From the NCBI RefSeq assembly GCF_024166365.1, contig NC_064825.1, positions 107,512,677-107,576,676 on the forward strand: a stretch of 64,000 nt of DNA, written 5' to 3'. The position numbers and the translations under genes are program-made. A model generated the notes under the pieces. That model did no database searches and was not told the origin of the DNA. It worked only from the letters and a program-made list of their open reading frames with translations. Below, piece after piece: positions 10,499 through 21,714 of this stretch. The stretch is from Elephas maximus indicus. Taxonomy: Eukaryota > Chordata > Mammalia > Proboscidea > Elephantidae. How positions within the stretch are numbered: position 1 is the stretch's first letter; every line of letters begins with the position of its first letter.

Positions 10499-10734
10499 CC
10501 CCGAACCATCACATCTTGACAGTGTGATATTTTGTGTGTAATGTTTTATTATAAATATATAATTATTGCACTATAAATCTTTTTGGTGCATTTTGTAATT
10601 TTAAATATTAAAGATGTATTTGTGACTTTTTTCTTATTTGTGATATATAATGGTATTTATATGTATATGTGTATATATATATAAAATATATATATACTTT
10701 TTTCACCTGTTTATCCTTTAATGTGGTTTTGGGG

Positions 10735-11075
10735 AAGGATATTGATATACCATGGACTGCCAAAAGAAAGAACAAATCTGTATTGGAGAATGCTATTTAG
10801 AAGCAAGAATGGTGAGACTATGTCTCACATTCTTTGGACATGTTATTAGGAAGAATCAGTCCCTAGAGAAGGATGTCAGCCTTGGTAAAGTAGAGGGTCA
10901 GTGAAAAAAAGGAAGACCCTCCACGAGATGGATTGATACAGTGGCTGCAACACTGAGCTCAAACCTAACAACTATTGTGAGGGAGGCACAGGACCAGGCA
11001 GTGTTTTATTCTGTTGTACATAGGGTTGCAATGAGTAGAAACTGGACCTGATGGCACCTAATAACAACAACAACA
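10735..11075 (+). mobile_element. RTE LINE 3' fragment
   Basis: 'atatcc-type' text at 10,745 ('accatggactgccaaaagaa'), 'tcacattctttggacatgtt', 'gatggattgatacagtggct' and the terminal CAA repeats. Unit D copy at 55,300-55,650. Confidence 0.8.
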
Positions 11076-11089
11076 ACATTGTTTAATGG

Positions 11090-11290
11090 AAGGAGCCCTG
11101 GTGGTGCAATGTTTAAATGCCCACTGCTATGCAAAATTTGGCAGTTTGAACCCACAAGCAGTTCCGAGGGAAAAGACCTGGCTGTCTGCACACATAAAGA
11201 TTACAACATAGGCAGCCTTCCTGGGCATTTCTACTCTGCCCTATAGGTCACTATGAGTCACAGCTGACTCAACAGCACCTACAAAACAAA
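11090..11290 (+). mobile_element. Afrotherian SINE, long form (x2 copy)
   Basis: 'ggagccctggtggtgcaatg' to 'gtcacagctgactcaacagc'. It is the partner of the copy at 8028-8236 produced by the internal duplication. Confidence 0.75.
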
Positions 11291-11309
11291 AATTCTTTAA
11301 TGATAGATA

Positions 11310-11585
11310 TTTTGTTCCCTTCAACCCAACATTGTCCGCCTTTCTTACTTTGGACATGTCATCAGGAAAGACCATTTTCTGGAGTAGGACATTATATTTG
11401 GTGAACTAGAGGGCCAAAGAGGATGAGGGAAGCCCCTCGTAAGATGGATTGACACAGTGGTTGCAGCAATTGACTCAAACATACCAAGGATTTTGAGGAT
11501 GGCAGAGGGCAACGCAACATTTTGTTCTGTTTTCTGTAAGGTCGCCATAAATTGGAGTCAACTCAGTGGCAGCTAACAACACCAA
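11310..11585 (+). mobile_element. RTE LINE 3' fragment (x2 copy)
   Basis: Partner of 8265-8525: 'ggacatgtcatcaggaaaga', 'ggattgacacagtggttgca' and 'gtcgccataaattggagtca'. Unit D copy at 55,895-56,165. Confidence 0.75.
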
Positions 11586-11754
11586 CATTTTGTGATGGAC
11601 TACATTCCCTTCACATGATTCTATCAAAGTCCATCCACACTGTTGTGTGCATCAATAATTTGTTCCTTCTATTTTTTTTTTTTGTTGTTGCTGAGTTTTA
11701 TTTCTTGTGTGAATTTCCTTCAATTTGCTTAATGATTCATCGATAGAAGGACTT

Positions 11755-12479
11755 TTTCTCTTTTAACTGTGATTCTGTGAAAGTTTACAGAGCAATTTAG
11801 TTCCACATTGAACAGGTAATACACTAATTGTTTTGTGACATTGGTTGCCAAAGCAGTGATGTGTCAACACTCTCACCTTCTTCACTCTAGGCTATCTGTT
11901 TCCATTTGTCCAGTTTTCCTGTCACTTCCTGCCTTCTTGACTTTGCATTTGGGCTGGTACGCTTATTAGTCTCGAATACATGATTGAACTATGAAGTATG
12001 TCCTTCGAGTGTGTTGTTCTGCCCCATAGACCTGGTGAATCTTTGGCTGAAGGTGAACCTACGGAGCAATTTCAGTGCTGAGTTAAAAGGGTGTCCAGGG
12101 GCCATACCTTTGGGGTTTCTCCAGTCTCTATCAGACCAGTAAGCCTGGTCTTTTTGTGTGTGTGTGTGAATTTAAATTTGGTTCTACATTTTTCTCCCAT
12201 TCTGTCTGGGACCCTCTATTGTGATGCCTGCCAGAACACTCTGTAGTGAGAACCCAGGCTCTCTCTAGTTGTTCTGGGCTCAGTCTGGTGGGGGTTGTGG
12301 TAGTTGTGGTTCCTTAGTCCTTTGGACTAATCTTTGCCTTGTGTCTTTGGTCTTCTTCATTCCCCTTTGCTCCAGCCAGGGTGGGACCAGTAGAGGTATA
12401 TTAGATGGCCACTCCCAGGCTTTTAAGACCCTACTTTCTACTCACCACAGTTGAATGTAGAACATTTTATTTATAGACT
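11755..12479 (-). mobile_element. L1 3'UTR fragment, split by an RTE insertion
   Basis: Resembles the 3'UTR copies at 16,495, 26,900 and 56,310: 'gaaagtttacagagcaattt', 'ttgttttgtgacattggttg', 'gtctgggaccctctattgtg' and 'agacc-ctactttctactca'. The element resumes after the RTE at about 15,077-15,300. Unit D (56,310-57,260) carries it uninterrupted. Confidence 0.7.
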
Positions 12480-15066
12480 TGTTGTTGTTGTTGTTGTTAG
12501 GTGCCATCAAGGCAGTTCTGACTCATAGCTACACTATGTAACACAGAACAAAATACTTCCCAGTTTTGTGCCATCCTTACATTCGTTATTATGCTTGAGC
12601 CCGTTGTTGCAGCCAGTGCGTCAATGCATCTCCTTGAGGGTCTTCCTCTTTTCTGTTTACCCTGTACCTTACCAAGCATGATGTCCTTCTCCAGGGACTG
12701 ATCCTTCCTGACAATTTGTCCAAAGTATGTAAGACACAACCTGGCCATCCTTACTTCTAAGGAGTATTCTGGCTGTACTTCTCCCAAGACAGACTTATTC
12801 GTTTTTTTGGCAGTCCATGGTACATTCAATATTCTTTGCCAGCACCACAACTCAAAGGCGTTAATTCTTCTTTGCTCTTCCTTATTCATTGTCTAACTTT
12901 CACATGGATAGGATTCTACTGAAAATGCCATGGCTTGGGTCAGGCTCACCTTAGTCTTCAAGATGACATCCTTGCTTTTCAACACTTTAAAGAGGTTTTT
13001 TTTTGCAGCAGATTTGCCCAGTACAATGTGTCATTTGATTTCTTGACTGTTGCTTCTATAGGTGTTGATGGTGGATACAGGTAAAATGAAATCCTTGACA
13101 AATTCAGTCTCTTCTCCATTTATTGTGATGTGGCTTATTGGTCCAGTTGTGAGGATTTTATTTTTTTTCCTTTATGTTGAATTTTAATCCATACTGAATG
13201 CTGTGGTCTTTGACCTTCATCAGTAAGTGCTTCAAGTCCTCTTCACTTTCAGCAAGCGAGGTTGTGTCATCTGTATAATGCAAGTTGTTCATGAGTCTTC
13301 CTTCAATCCTAATGCCCTGTGCTTCTTCATGTAGTACAGCTTCTCAGATTATTGGCTCAGCACAGAGATTGACTAGGTATGGTGAAAGGATACAACCCTG
13401 ATGCACTTTTCCTGACTTTAAACCACTCAGTATACCCTTGTTCTTTCTGAACAATTGCTTCTTAATCTATGTACAGGTTCTTCGTGAGTAAAATTAATTG
13501 CTCTAAAATTCCCATTTCTCAATGTTATCAATAATTGGTTATGATCCACACAGTCAAATGCCTTTGCATAGTCAATAAAACACAGGTAAACATCTTTCTG
13601 GTTTTCTCTGCTTTCAGCCAGGATCCATTTGACATCAGCAATGATATCCCTAGTTCCATGTCGTCTTCTGAATCTAGCCTGAATTTCTGGTAGTTCCCTG
13701 TCAATATATTGCTGCAGCCACTTTTGAATGATCTTCAGCAAAATTTTGCTTGTGTGTGATATTAATGGTACTGTTCGATAATTTCTGCATTCAGTTGGAT
13801 CCCCTTTCTTGGGAATAGGCATTAATATGGATCTCTTCCAGTCAGTTGTCCGGGAAGCTGTCTTCCATATTTCTTGGCATAGAAGAGTGAGCACCTCCAG
13901 CACTGCATCTGTTTATTGAAACATCTCAATTGATAGTCCATCAATACTTGGAGCCTTGTTTTTTGCCCATGCCTTCAGAGCAGCTTGGATGTCTTCTTTC
14001 AGTACCATTGTTTCCTGATCATATACTACCTCTTGAAATGGTTGAATGTTGACTAATTCTTTTTGCTGTAATGACTCTGTGTATTCCTTCCACCTCCTTT
14101 TGATGCTTTCTGCATCATTTTGTTTTCCCCATGGTATCCTTCACTATTGCAACTCGAGGCTTGAATTTTTCTTTAGTTCTTTCAGCTTGAGAAACACCAA
14201 GCATGTTCTTGCCTTTGGTTTTCTGTGTCTAGCTCTCTGCACGTGTCATTATAATACATTATTTTGCCTTCTCAAACCACCCTTTGAAATCTTCTATTCG
14301 GTTCCTTTACTTCATCATTTCTTCCTTTTGCTTTAGCTACTCGACTTTCAAGAGCAAGTTTCAGAGTCTCCTCTGACATCCATCTTGGTCTTTTCTTTCT
14401 TTCCTGTCTTTTCAATGACCTCTTGTTTTCTTCATGTGTGATGTCCTTATGTCATTCCACAACTCGTCTGGTCTTCGGTCATCAGCGTTCGATGTGCCAA
14501 ACCTATTCTTGAGATGTTCTCTAAATTCAGCTGGGATATACTCAAGGTTGTTAATTTGGCTCTCGTGGACTTGCTCTGCTTTTCTTCAGTTTCATCTTGA
14601 ACTTTGATATGGGCATTTGGTTGTCTGTTCCACAGTCGGCCCCTGGTCTTGTTCTGACTGATGATATTGAGGTTTTCCATCATCCTTCCACAGATGTAGA
14701 CGATTTGATTACTGGGCGTTCCACCTGGTGAGGTCCATGTGTATAGTAGGCATTTATGTTGGTGAAAAAAGAAGTCGTTGGTCCTGCAAAATTCTATCGT
14801 TCAATCTCCAGCATTGTTTCTATCACCAAGGCCATATTTTCCAACTACTGATCCTTCTTTTTTTCCAACTTTCTCATTCCAATCACCAGTAATTATCAAT
14901 GCATCCTGACTGCACGTTTGATCAATTTCAGGCTGCCAAAGAAGATAAAAATCTTCAATTTTTTCATCTTTGGCCTTAGTGGTTAGTGTGTAAATTTGAA
15001 TAATAGTCGTATTAACTGGTCTTTCTTGTAGGAATGGTGTCTCATTCATCATCAAAAAAGAACAAC
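12480..15066 (-). mobile_element. RTE/BovB-type LINE, nearly full coding length, private to unit A
   Basis: Reading from 15,066 down: an AP-endonuclease segment (15,055-14,801, with GDWN and GLG motifs), a linker with GR-type DNA-binding context (14,683-14,447), the reverse transcriptase (13,903-13,427, with PIPKKGD, CRNYR and the FIDYAKAFDCVDH box), and the C-terminal region (12,889-12,497). The CAA tail (read as TTG repeats) is at 12,480-12,498. Frames are broken between domains, so it is inactive. The 10-bp duplication TTTATAGACT at 12,470-12,479 and 15,067-15,076 flanks it, and unit D has the empty site near 57,030. The 5' end is truncated inside the endonuclease. Confidence 0.9.
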
Positions 15067-15354
15067 TTTATAGACTATGTTATGCCAATTGAGCTAGATG
15101 ACCCCCAAGACCGTGGTCCTCAGCCTTCATTTTAGTAGTTCAGTATCTCAGGGCATTTGAATGTGTCTGTGAAGCTTCTATGACTTTGCCCTAGTCAAGC
15201 TGTGATGACTTCGTTAGTATTGTATACTGTCTTACACTTCTCCAAAGTTACCACTTATCTACTAATTTGTGTAAGGGTGATTGTATGAACAGAAGTTTTC
15301 AGTTCTCTGGAATAAATGTCTAATTGTAGGTTGTTTTAATTTTGACATAGTTCA

Positions 15355-15863
15355 TGTCATGAATTGAATTACACCCCCCCCAAAAAACATGTGTATGAAG
15401 TTGGTTAGGCCATGCTTCCTAGTATTGAGTGGTTTCCTCCATTTTGTGATTGTAATTCTATGTTAAAAGTGATAAGGTGGGATTGTAACACCAGCCTCAT
15501 TCAGGTTACCTCCCTGAGCCAAGGAAAAGGGAGTTCCCCTGGGCTGTGGCCTGAACCATCTTTTTTCTCTCAAGAGGTAAAAGGAAAGGGGAGCAAGCAG
15601 AGTTGGGACCTCATACCACCAAGAAAGCAGCATGAGGAGCAGTGCATGTCCTTTGGCTATGGGGTCCCTGTGCCTCCTCTACCATGGGAAGATTAAAGAC
15701 AAAGACCATCCTCTACAGCCAAAAAAGAGAGAAAGCCTTCCCCTGGAGCCAATGCCATTAATTTGGACTTGTTACCTACTAGACTGTGAGAAAATAAATT
15801 TCTCTTTGTTAAAGCCATCCACTTGTGGTATTTCTGTTATGGCAGCACTAGATGACTAAGACA
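15355..15863 (+). mobile_element. Solo LTR, MaLR/ERVL-like, private to unit A
   Basis: A 509-bp element beginning TG and ending CA ('gatgactaagaca'). It has 'actgtgagaaaataaatttc' and 'ccacttgtggtatttctgtt' near the end, which resembles the 3' part of MaLR-type LTRs. GTTCA/GTCCA at 15,350-15,354 and 15,864-15,868 is a likely 5-bp duplication with one change. Unit D reads 'agagtccaatt' uninterrupted at about 57,299. Opposite-strand relatives lie at 17,602 and 59,263. Confidence 0.65.
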
Positions 15864-15869
15864 GTCCAA

Positions 15870-16490
15870 TTAATCAATTTGCACTTTTCATTGATATATT
15901 TTCATGTACTAATAATTCAGGACTTTTTATTGTTGACTGGTATTAATTTTCTTGGTTATTTATTCATTCTAAAGTAGATGAACTGTTAGGTTGGTTCTAG
16001 TTTTTGGCTATTACAAATAAAGTTTCTATGGAGATTTGGACATATGTCTTTATAGGGAAAAAATGCTGTCATTCCTGTAGATATCTATGAAAAAAATGGC
16101 TAAATTTTATGGTAAATCTATGGTTAGCTTTTTAAGACCATAATGCTTAAAACAGATTATTTTTTAAAAAATATTTACACCATTTTAATTTTCCACTAGC
16201 AGTCTATTAATGTTCCAGTTCCTCCACATACTTACCAACTATCTGACGTTCTAATAGATGTGAAGAGGTATGTCATTAATATTTTAACTTGAAATTCATT
16301 AATTAATAGTGATGTTGAGTATTTTTTCTTATGTGCCAGCTGCATATTTTCTTTGAATAAGTTATTGCTCATTTTTATGACCATTTTTTACACTTTTTTT
16401 TTCCTTTAATTTTGAGTCCTCTGTATATGTTACGGGCACTAGTCATTTATGAAATATATTATTTGAAAATTTTACCTCCAAAATATAACT
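15870..16490 (-). mobile_element. Decayed L1 ORF2 3' fragment
   Basis: 'ggttggttctagtttttggc', 'attacaaataaagtttctat' and 'tggctaaattttatggtaaa' are the usual minus-strand text of old L1 ORF2 3' regions. Similar copies are at 45,040-45,440 and 57,530-58,300. Confidence 0.6.
16275..16410. repeat. Local direct repeat, copy 1
   Basis: About 135 bp starting 'attaatattttaacttgaaa' recur at 17,386-17,519. By eye the two differ by a 3-base insertion and one substitution plus the length of the T run. Unit D has one copy (about 58,085-58,215). Confidence 0.8.
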
Positions 16491-16494
16491 TTTT

Positions 16495-17380
16495 TTTATT
16501 ATTGTACTTTATTTGAAGGTTTATGAAAGAAACTAGCTTTTCTTTAAACAGTATGCATATTGTTTTGTGACATTGGTTACCAACCCCACGACATGTCAAC
16601 ACCCTCCCTTCTCAAGGTTTGGTTACCTATTACCAGGTTTCCTGTCCTCTTGAGACTTTCATTCCCTGCCCCTGGGCTGGTATGCCCCCTTAGTCTCATT
16701 TTGTTTTATGGATATGTCCAATTCCTGGCTGAAGAGTGAACCTCAGGAATGATTTCCTTACTGAGCTGAAAGGGTGTCCTGGGGCCCTACTCTTGAGGTT
16801 TCTCCAATCGTTATTAGACCAGTAAGCCTGGTCTTTTTTTGTGTGAGTTGAAATTTTATTCTACATTTTTCTTCAGCTCTGTCTGGGACACTTCACTGTG
16901 ATTCCTGTCGGTGCAGTCTGTGGTAGTAGCTGGGTACCACCTAGTTGTACTGGACTCAGTCTGGTGGAGTCTGTGGTAGTTGTGGTCCATTAGTCCTTTG
17001 GACTAATTTTTTCCTTGTGTCTTTAAGTTTTCTTCATCTTCCCTTGTTCCTAACAGAGTGAGACCAGTGGAATATCTAAGATGGCTGCTTATAAGTTTTA
17101 AGACTCCAGACGCTACTCACCAAAGTAGAATGTAGAACACTTTCTTTATAAACTGTATTATGCCAATTGAGATAGATGTTCCCCCAAGACCACCGTCCCC
17201 ATAGCCTTCAGCCCAGTAATTCAGCACCTCAGGGAGTTTGTTTGTGCCTATGAAGTTTAGGTGATCTTGCTTTATACAAGTTTTACTGGCTTCCCCAATG
17301 TTGTGTACTGTCTTACCCTTCACCAAAGTCACCACTTATCTGTTGTCAATTTGTGGTTTTCCATCCCACCCCCTTTTATA
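16495..17380 (-). mobile_element. L1 3'UTR fragment
   Basis: 'gtactttatttgaaggttta', 'ttttgtgacattggttacca', 'gtctgggacacttcactgtg' and 'aagactccagacgctactca'. Same insertion in unit D at 58,300-59,165. Confidence 0.7.
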
Positions 17381-17385
17381 TATAT

Positions 17386-17519
17386 ATTAATATTTTAACT
17401 TGAAATTCATTAATTAATAGTGATGTTGAGTATTTTTTCTTCTTATGTGCCAGCTGCATATTTTCTTTGAGTAAGTTATTGCTCATTTTTATGACCATTT
17501 TTTACACTTTTTTTTTTTA
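17386..17519. repeat. Local direct repeat, copy 2
   Basis: Nearly identical to 16,275-16,410 and placed immediately after the L1 3'UTR fragment. It is absent at the matching place in unit D (about 59,170), so it arose in unit A. Confidence 0.8.
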
Positions 17520-17601
17520 CACATATATATGTGTCTTTTGAAGAGCAGGTGTTTTAAAATTTGATGTGTTCAAAGTTTTTATGGATTTTGCTTTTAGTGT
17601 T

Positions 17602-18161
17602 TGTCTTATCTAGTGCTGCTATAACAGAAGTATCACAAACGAATGTCTTTAACAAACAGAAGTTTGTTCTCTCACATTTTACCTGTTGCTTTTGAGCTGA
17701 TTCTGACTCATCTCACAGTTTAGGATGCTAGAAATCCAAATTCAAGGCTCTAGCTCCAGAAGAAAGCTTTCTTTCTCAGTTGGCTCTGGGGGAAGGTCCT
17801 TCTCATCAATCTTCCTCTGATCTAGGAACTTCTCGTCTCCTGTACCCTGAGTCCAAATGATGTGCTCCACTCCTGGTGCTTCTTTCTTGGTAGCATCATG
17901 TCCCATTCCTCTCTGCTCATTTCCCTCTTTTAAATCTCAAAAGAAATTCACTCAATATAGAACCTAATCCTGTAGGTTAAGTCCTTCTTCATTAACATAA
18001 CTGCCTCTAATCCTGCCTCATTAACATCCTAGAGATCAGGGTTTACAACACATAGCATAATCACATCAGATCACAGAATGGTGGACTACCAGACAATATT
18101 GGAAATCATGGCCTAACCAAATTGAAACATATTTTGGGGGACAAAATTGAATTCATTACCA
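17602..18161 (-). mobile_element. LTR of the same MaLR-like family, opposite strand
   Basis: The minus-strand text ends with the same 'agcactagat' region as the LTR at 15,355 ('tctagtgctgctataacaga' on the plus strand). TG starts at 17,602, CA ends at 18,161, and GTGTT at 17,597-17,601 and 18,162-18,166 is a 5-bp duplication. Unit D copy at 59,263-59,821. Confidence 0.65.
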
Positions 18162-18169
18162 GTGTTATA

Positions 18170-18574
18170 TCTAAGAAATCCCCAAACATATTTATAGAGC
18201 AACCCCACTTAAAATCCAAACACACTTTTTATTTTATTTTTCTTTGATAAACCAATAAGCGGAAAGAAAATTCACAAAGAAATGCTAAGTTAACTTCTTA
18301 ATTGTATAATCTTGTTGTAGACTATCTTAGATTTTATACATAAACGATCATGTCATCTATCAATAAAAAGGGTTTCATTTCTTCCTTTTCAATCTGGGTG
18401 TGTTTTATTTATTTATTTTTATTGTTTCATTGTGTTGGCTACATCTGCTAAAATGGCAGATTTGATTAGGGTAGACTTACATGTTTTATTCCTAGTTTTA
18501 CTGAGAATTTGTGTGACGGTAGCTGCAGGTTGTTCAAGGGTGTCCTCCATCAGTTTAAAGAAGTTCCATTTTAA
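18170..18574 (-). mobile_element. Decayed L1 ORF2 fragment
   Basis: 'gatcatgtcatctatcaata' and 'ttttcaatctgggtgtgttt' are the minus-strand counterpart of an old L1 RT region. It matches 9180-9480 (x1 copy) and 59,840-60,280 (unit D). Confidence 0.55.
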
Positions 18575-19850
18575 TATTGTTGTTAGTTGGAGTTAGGTGC
18601 CATCGAGTTGGTTCTGACTCATAGTGACCTTATGTACAATAGAACAAAACAGTCCAGCACATCCTTCACAATTGTTATTATGCTTGAGCCTGTTGTTACA
18701 GCTACTGTGTCAGTCCATTTTTTGATGGTCTTCCTGTTTTTCACTGATCTTCTACTTTACCAATCGTGTTGTTCTTCCCCAGGGACTGGTCCCTCCTATT
18801 AACATGTCCAAAGTATGTGAGACAATGTCTCTCAATCCTGTTTTCTAAGGAGCATTCTGGCTGTACTTCTTCTAAGACAGATTTGTTGGTTCTTTTGACA
18901 GTCCATGGAATTAGTCAATATTCTTCCTCAACACCACAATTCAAAGGTATCAGTTCTTCTTAGGTCTTCCTTATTCTTTGTCCAGCTTTGAGGTGAACTG
19001 AAAACACCATAGCTTGGGTCAGGCACACCTTAGCTCTTAAAGAGACATCTGCACTTTTTAACACTTTAAAGAGGTCTTTTGCAGCAGATTTGCCCAATGC
19101 AAATCATATTTTCATTTCTTGACTGCTGCTTCCATGGTCGTTGATTGTGGATCCAAGTAAAATGAAATTCTTGACAACGTCAATCTTTTCTCCACTCATC
19201 ATGATGTCGGTTATTGGTCCAGTTATGAGGATTTTTGTTTCCTTATGTTGAGGTGTAATTCACACTGAAGGCTGTCACCTTTGTTCTTCATCAATAAGTG
19301 CTTCAACTTCTCTTCAAATTCAGCAAGCAAGGTTGTGTGATCTGCATATTGGAGGTTGTTAATGAGACTTCCTCCAATTCTGATGCCCTGTTCTTCTTCA
19401 TATAGTCAGACTTCTCTGATTATTTGCTCAACATACACATTGAATAATTACAGTGGAAAGATACAACCCTGACAAACACCGTACTTGACTTTAAACCATG
19501 CAGTATACCACTGCTCCTTGGTCTAAGTACATGTTCTTCATGAGCACAATTAAGCGTTCTGGAAATTCTATTTTTCTCAGTGTTATCCATAATTTGTTAT
19601 GATCTACACAGTTGAATGCTTTTGCATAGTCAATAACACACAGGCAAACGTCTTTCTGGTATTCTCTGCTTTCAGTCATGATTCATCTTGTTACATGTTC
19701 TCTTTCGATGAGCTTGATTTTCTGGCATTTCCCTCTTGATGTACTGTTGCACTCCTTTTGAATGATCTTCAGCAAAATTTTACTTTTGTGTGATATTATT
19801 GATATTATTCAATAATTTCTGCATTCTTTTGGATCACCTTTATATTAGTT
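18575..19850 (-). mobile_element. RTE/BovB-type LINE fragment
   Basis: Minus-strand RTE: 3' end at 18,580 ('gttagttggagttaggtgcc'), post-RT text ('ccagggactggtccctccta'), and RT segments including the VIDYAKAFNCVDH-type box at 19,679-19,590. Unit D has the same insertion at 60,280, but only as far as the D/E junction at about 61,010. Confidence 0.8.
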
Positions 19851-20520
19851 TAGTCAAAATTTATCACAATATTGAGACTTTTAAAATGTTTTTCTACATC
19901 TATTTATGTGGCATTGTTTTTCATTTCTAATTAGTTATAATGGTGAATGTCATTAACTGATTTTTAAAAACCAACCATGAATTCTTGGTGCACACCTAAT
20001 TTCTTGCATTATTGCCTTTACTTGTTTAAGACTCAAATTCTTAAATTTTTGTATATGTTTTTCACGTTTATATTCTGTTGTTTTGTTTTAATGCTTTTGT
20101 GTACATTTGATATCAGAGTGAGTCTACTCTCATACAGAAAATCGAAATACATCCTCTTTTTCAGTTTTCTGGAAGAGTTTATGGAGAATTGGCTAATTCT
20201 TTTTCCCTAAACTTTGAACAGAATTTTCCAATCAAGCCACTCGGAACTGATTGGGGATGGGGAGTATCTTAAATTTATATTTCCTTTTTAATAACCTCTT
20301 TATTGGTGTTTATTTTTATTTTTGCTCACATGTTTTCTACTCTCTATATACATGGAAATATATCATACTCTTCCTTGAATGCTCCTACCCTAAAACTCAG
20401 GTTGGATTTTTTTTTTTAAAGACATCTTCAGTGTATCTAAAATTTATTCTTTCTCACTACAAATTTTTGAATATTAAAAGAATAAAAATAAGAAAGTATG
20501 CATAAAAAGTTAGGAGGGAA
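19851..20520 (-). mobile_element. Decayed L1-like sequence at the end of unit A
   Basis: 'atcacaatattgagactttt' and 'aatgtcattaactgattttt' match 9488-9600 (x1 copy), and the end matches 9830-10,110. No intact frame. Confidence 0.5.
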
Positions 20521-20559
20521 TATGAAGAAGTTATGTTCAGAAATCTTGGCAAATATCTA

Positions 20560-21714
20560 AAATGCTTCAAATTGTATCTCACTCACTAGAAACACAGTAT
20601 AGTCCAAAGCATGGGATTACTTTCTTTTGGTTCTTCATAGTAGAATAATCAAAATGATGAATTCAAACAATAGGTCCTGATTAAAATATAGTGCACACTC
20701 ATATTAACCAAATTTGAGAAAATTCATCCAAACAAAAACAAAGCAATGGCCTACTCATTATACAATAGACTTCTTATGCAAGGATACAGAAACAATTAGA
20801 AAATGTGTTCTAAAAAATTGTAATAATTATTTTCTGGACAGATAAGGATAAAAATATCTTAGACAAAAACATGCAAGTAGGAACCAATATTAATTTGGAA
20901 GAGAAAAAAATGGAAAAGGCTGGAAACTTCTATGGCTGATCTCAATAAATTTATCTTAACTGGAATATCCACTGATAAAGAAAAAATGGGATGATTTAGA
21001 CAAACCAAATACTGGGCTAATCCTTCTGAATATAATAAATTAATTTTGTTACTGTTTACTTTACTATTATAATATAATAATAATAACAAAGTAAAAAGAC
21101 TCTAAGGGCTCACATATGACACTAAATGCACTGATGATGAAGGAAAGGGGTTTCAAGGTTTAGAAAGTGGACTTCTGAGCAAATTCAAATGAGTACTTCA
21201 AATCATCCCAGAGCACTGAACCTTCCTGCAATTACAATTAGCCACATCCGGGCATAGAATGAGCACTAAAGAAGGTGTGTGCTAGCCCACAAACATACGC
21301 AAACACGCACACACAAACACACACATACACACACATGCATGAACACACTCTACAATTTTTTTCTACTAGGTGAGGAAAACACCAGAGACATCAAACTCTT
21401 CCTGTATCTCTACAGTTTCCCTGTCTCAATCACCATATTGACTCTTCTTTTTTTATTTTAATTTGTCACCCCCAATACATTCTAATATACTATACAATTT
21501 CTTAATTATTATGCTTATAATGTATCTCTTCTGTCAAGGAAGGCAACTTTTTTTTGCAGTTTTATTTATTTATAGCTCATAGTAGACTGATTGGCAAAAG
21601 GCAATGTAGAAATATATGTGGAACTTATCTGTGCTATTGTACTTGCTGTCTCCTCTGGAGACACACAGAAAAAAAGTTTAAACCAAATAATGTAAATTAT
21701 ATGAATGACATGGC
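20560..21714. other. Downstream flank of the unit B receptor fragment
   Basis: No gene. It is the diverged counterpart of 27,600-29,127 ('gcatgggattactttctttt' against 'ccatgggattatctcatttt'). It lacks both SINEs found at this position in the other units. It contains a CA-rich microsatellite at about 21,290-21,345. Confidence 0.55.
21290..21345. repeat. CA-rich microsatellite
   Basis: Interrupted (CA)n with 'cacacacaaacacacaca' and related text. Spacing and identity are not those of a CRISPR array. Confidence 0.8.

Larger units (their letters stand above)
1..20520. repeat. Tandem duplication unit A (olfactory receptor unit)
   Basis: This block aligns by eye with unit D over its whole length. 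The opening bases match 36,310 onward, the receptor matches 37,435-38,376, the RTE copy at 3470 matches 39,710, and the RTE at 18,575 matches 60,280. Differences are mainly private insertions: SINEs at 4758 and 8719, an RTE at 12,480 and a solo LTR at 15,355 in A; an L1 and several SINEs in D. The left edge lies outside the window. The right edge near 20,520 is approximate because the next unit begins with diverged sequence. Confidence 0.75.

Noticed and set aside
12497-12889. A 130-residue open frame on the minus strand, like 3967-4359 on the plus strand
   Set aside because: Both are the C-terminal part of RTE ORF remains; the upstream RT is broken in each.
21290-21345. Short repeated units that could suggest a CRISPR-like array
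   Set aside because: Simple CA microsatellite; there are no spacers, and the context is mammalian.
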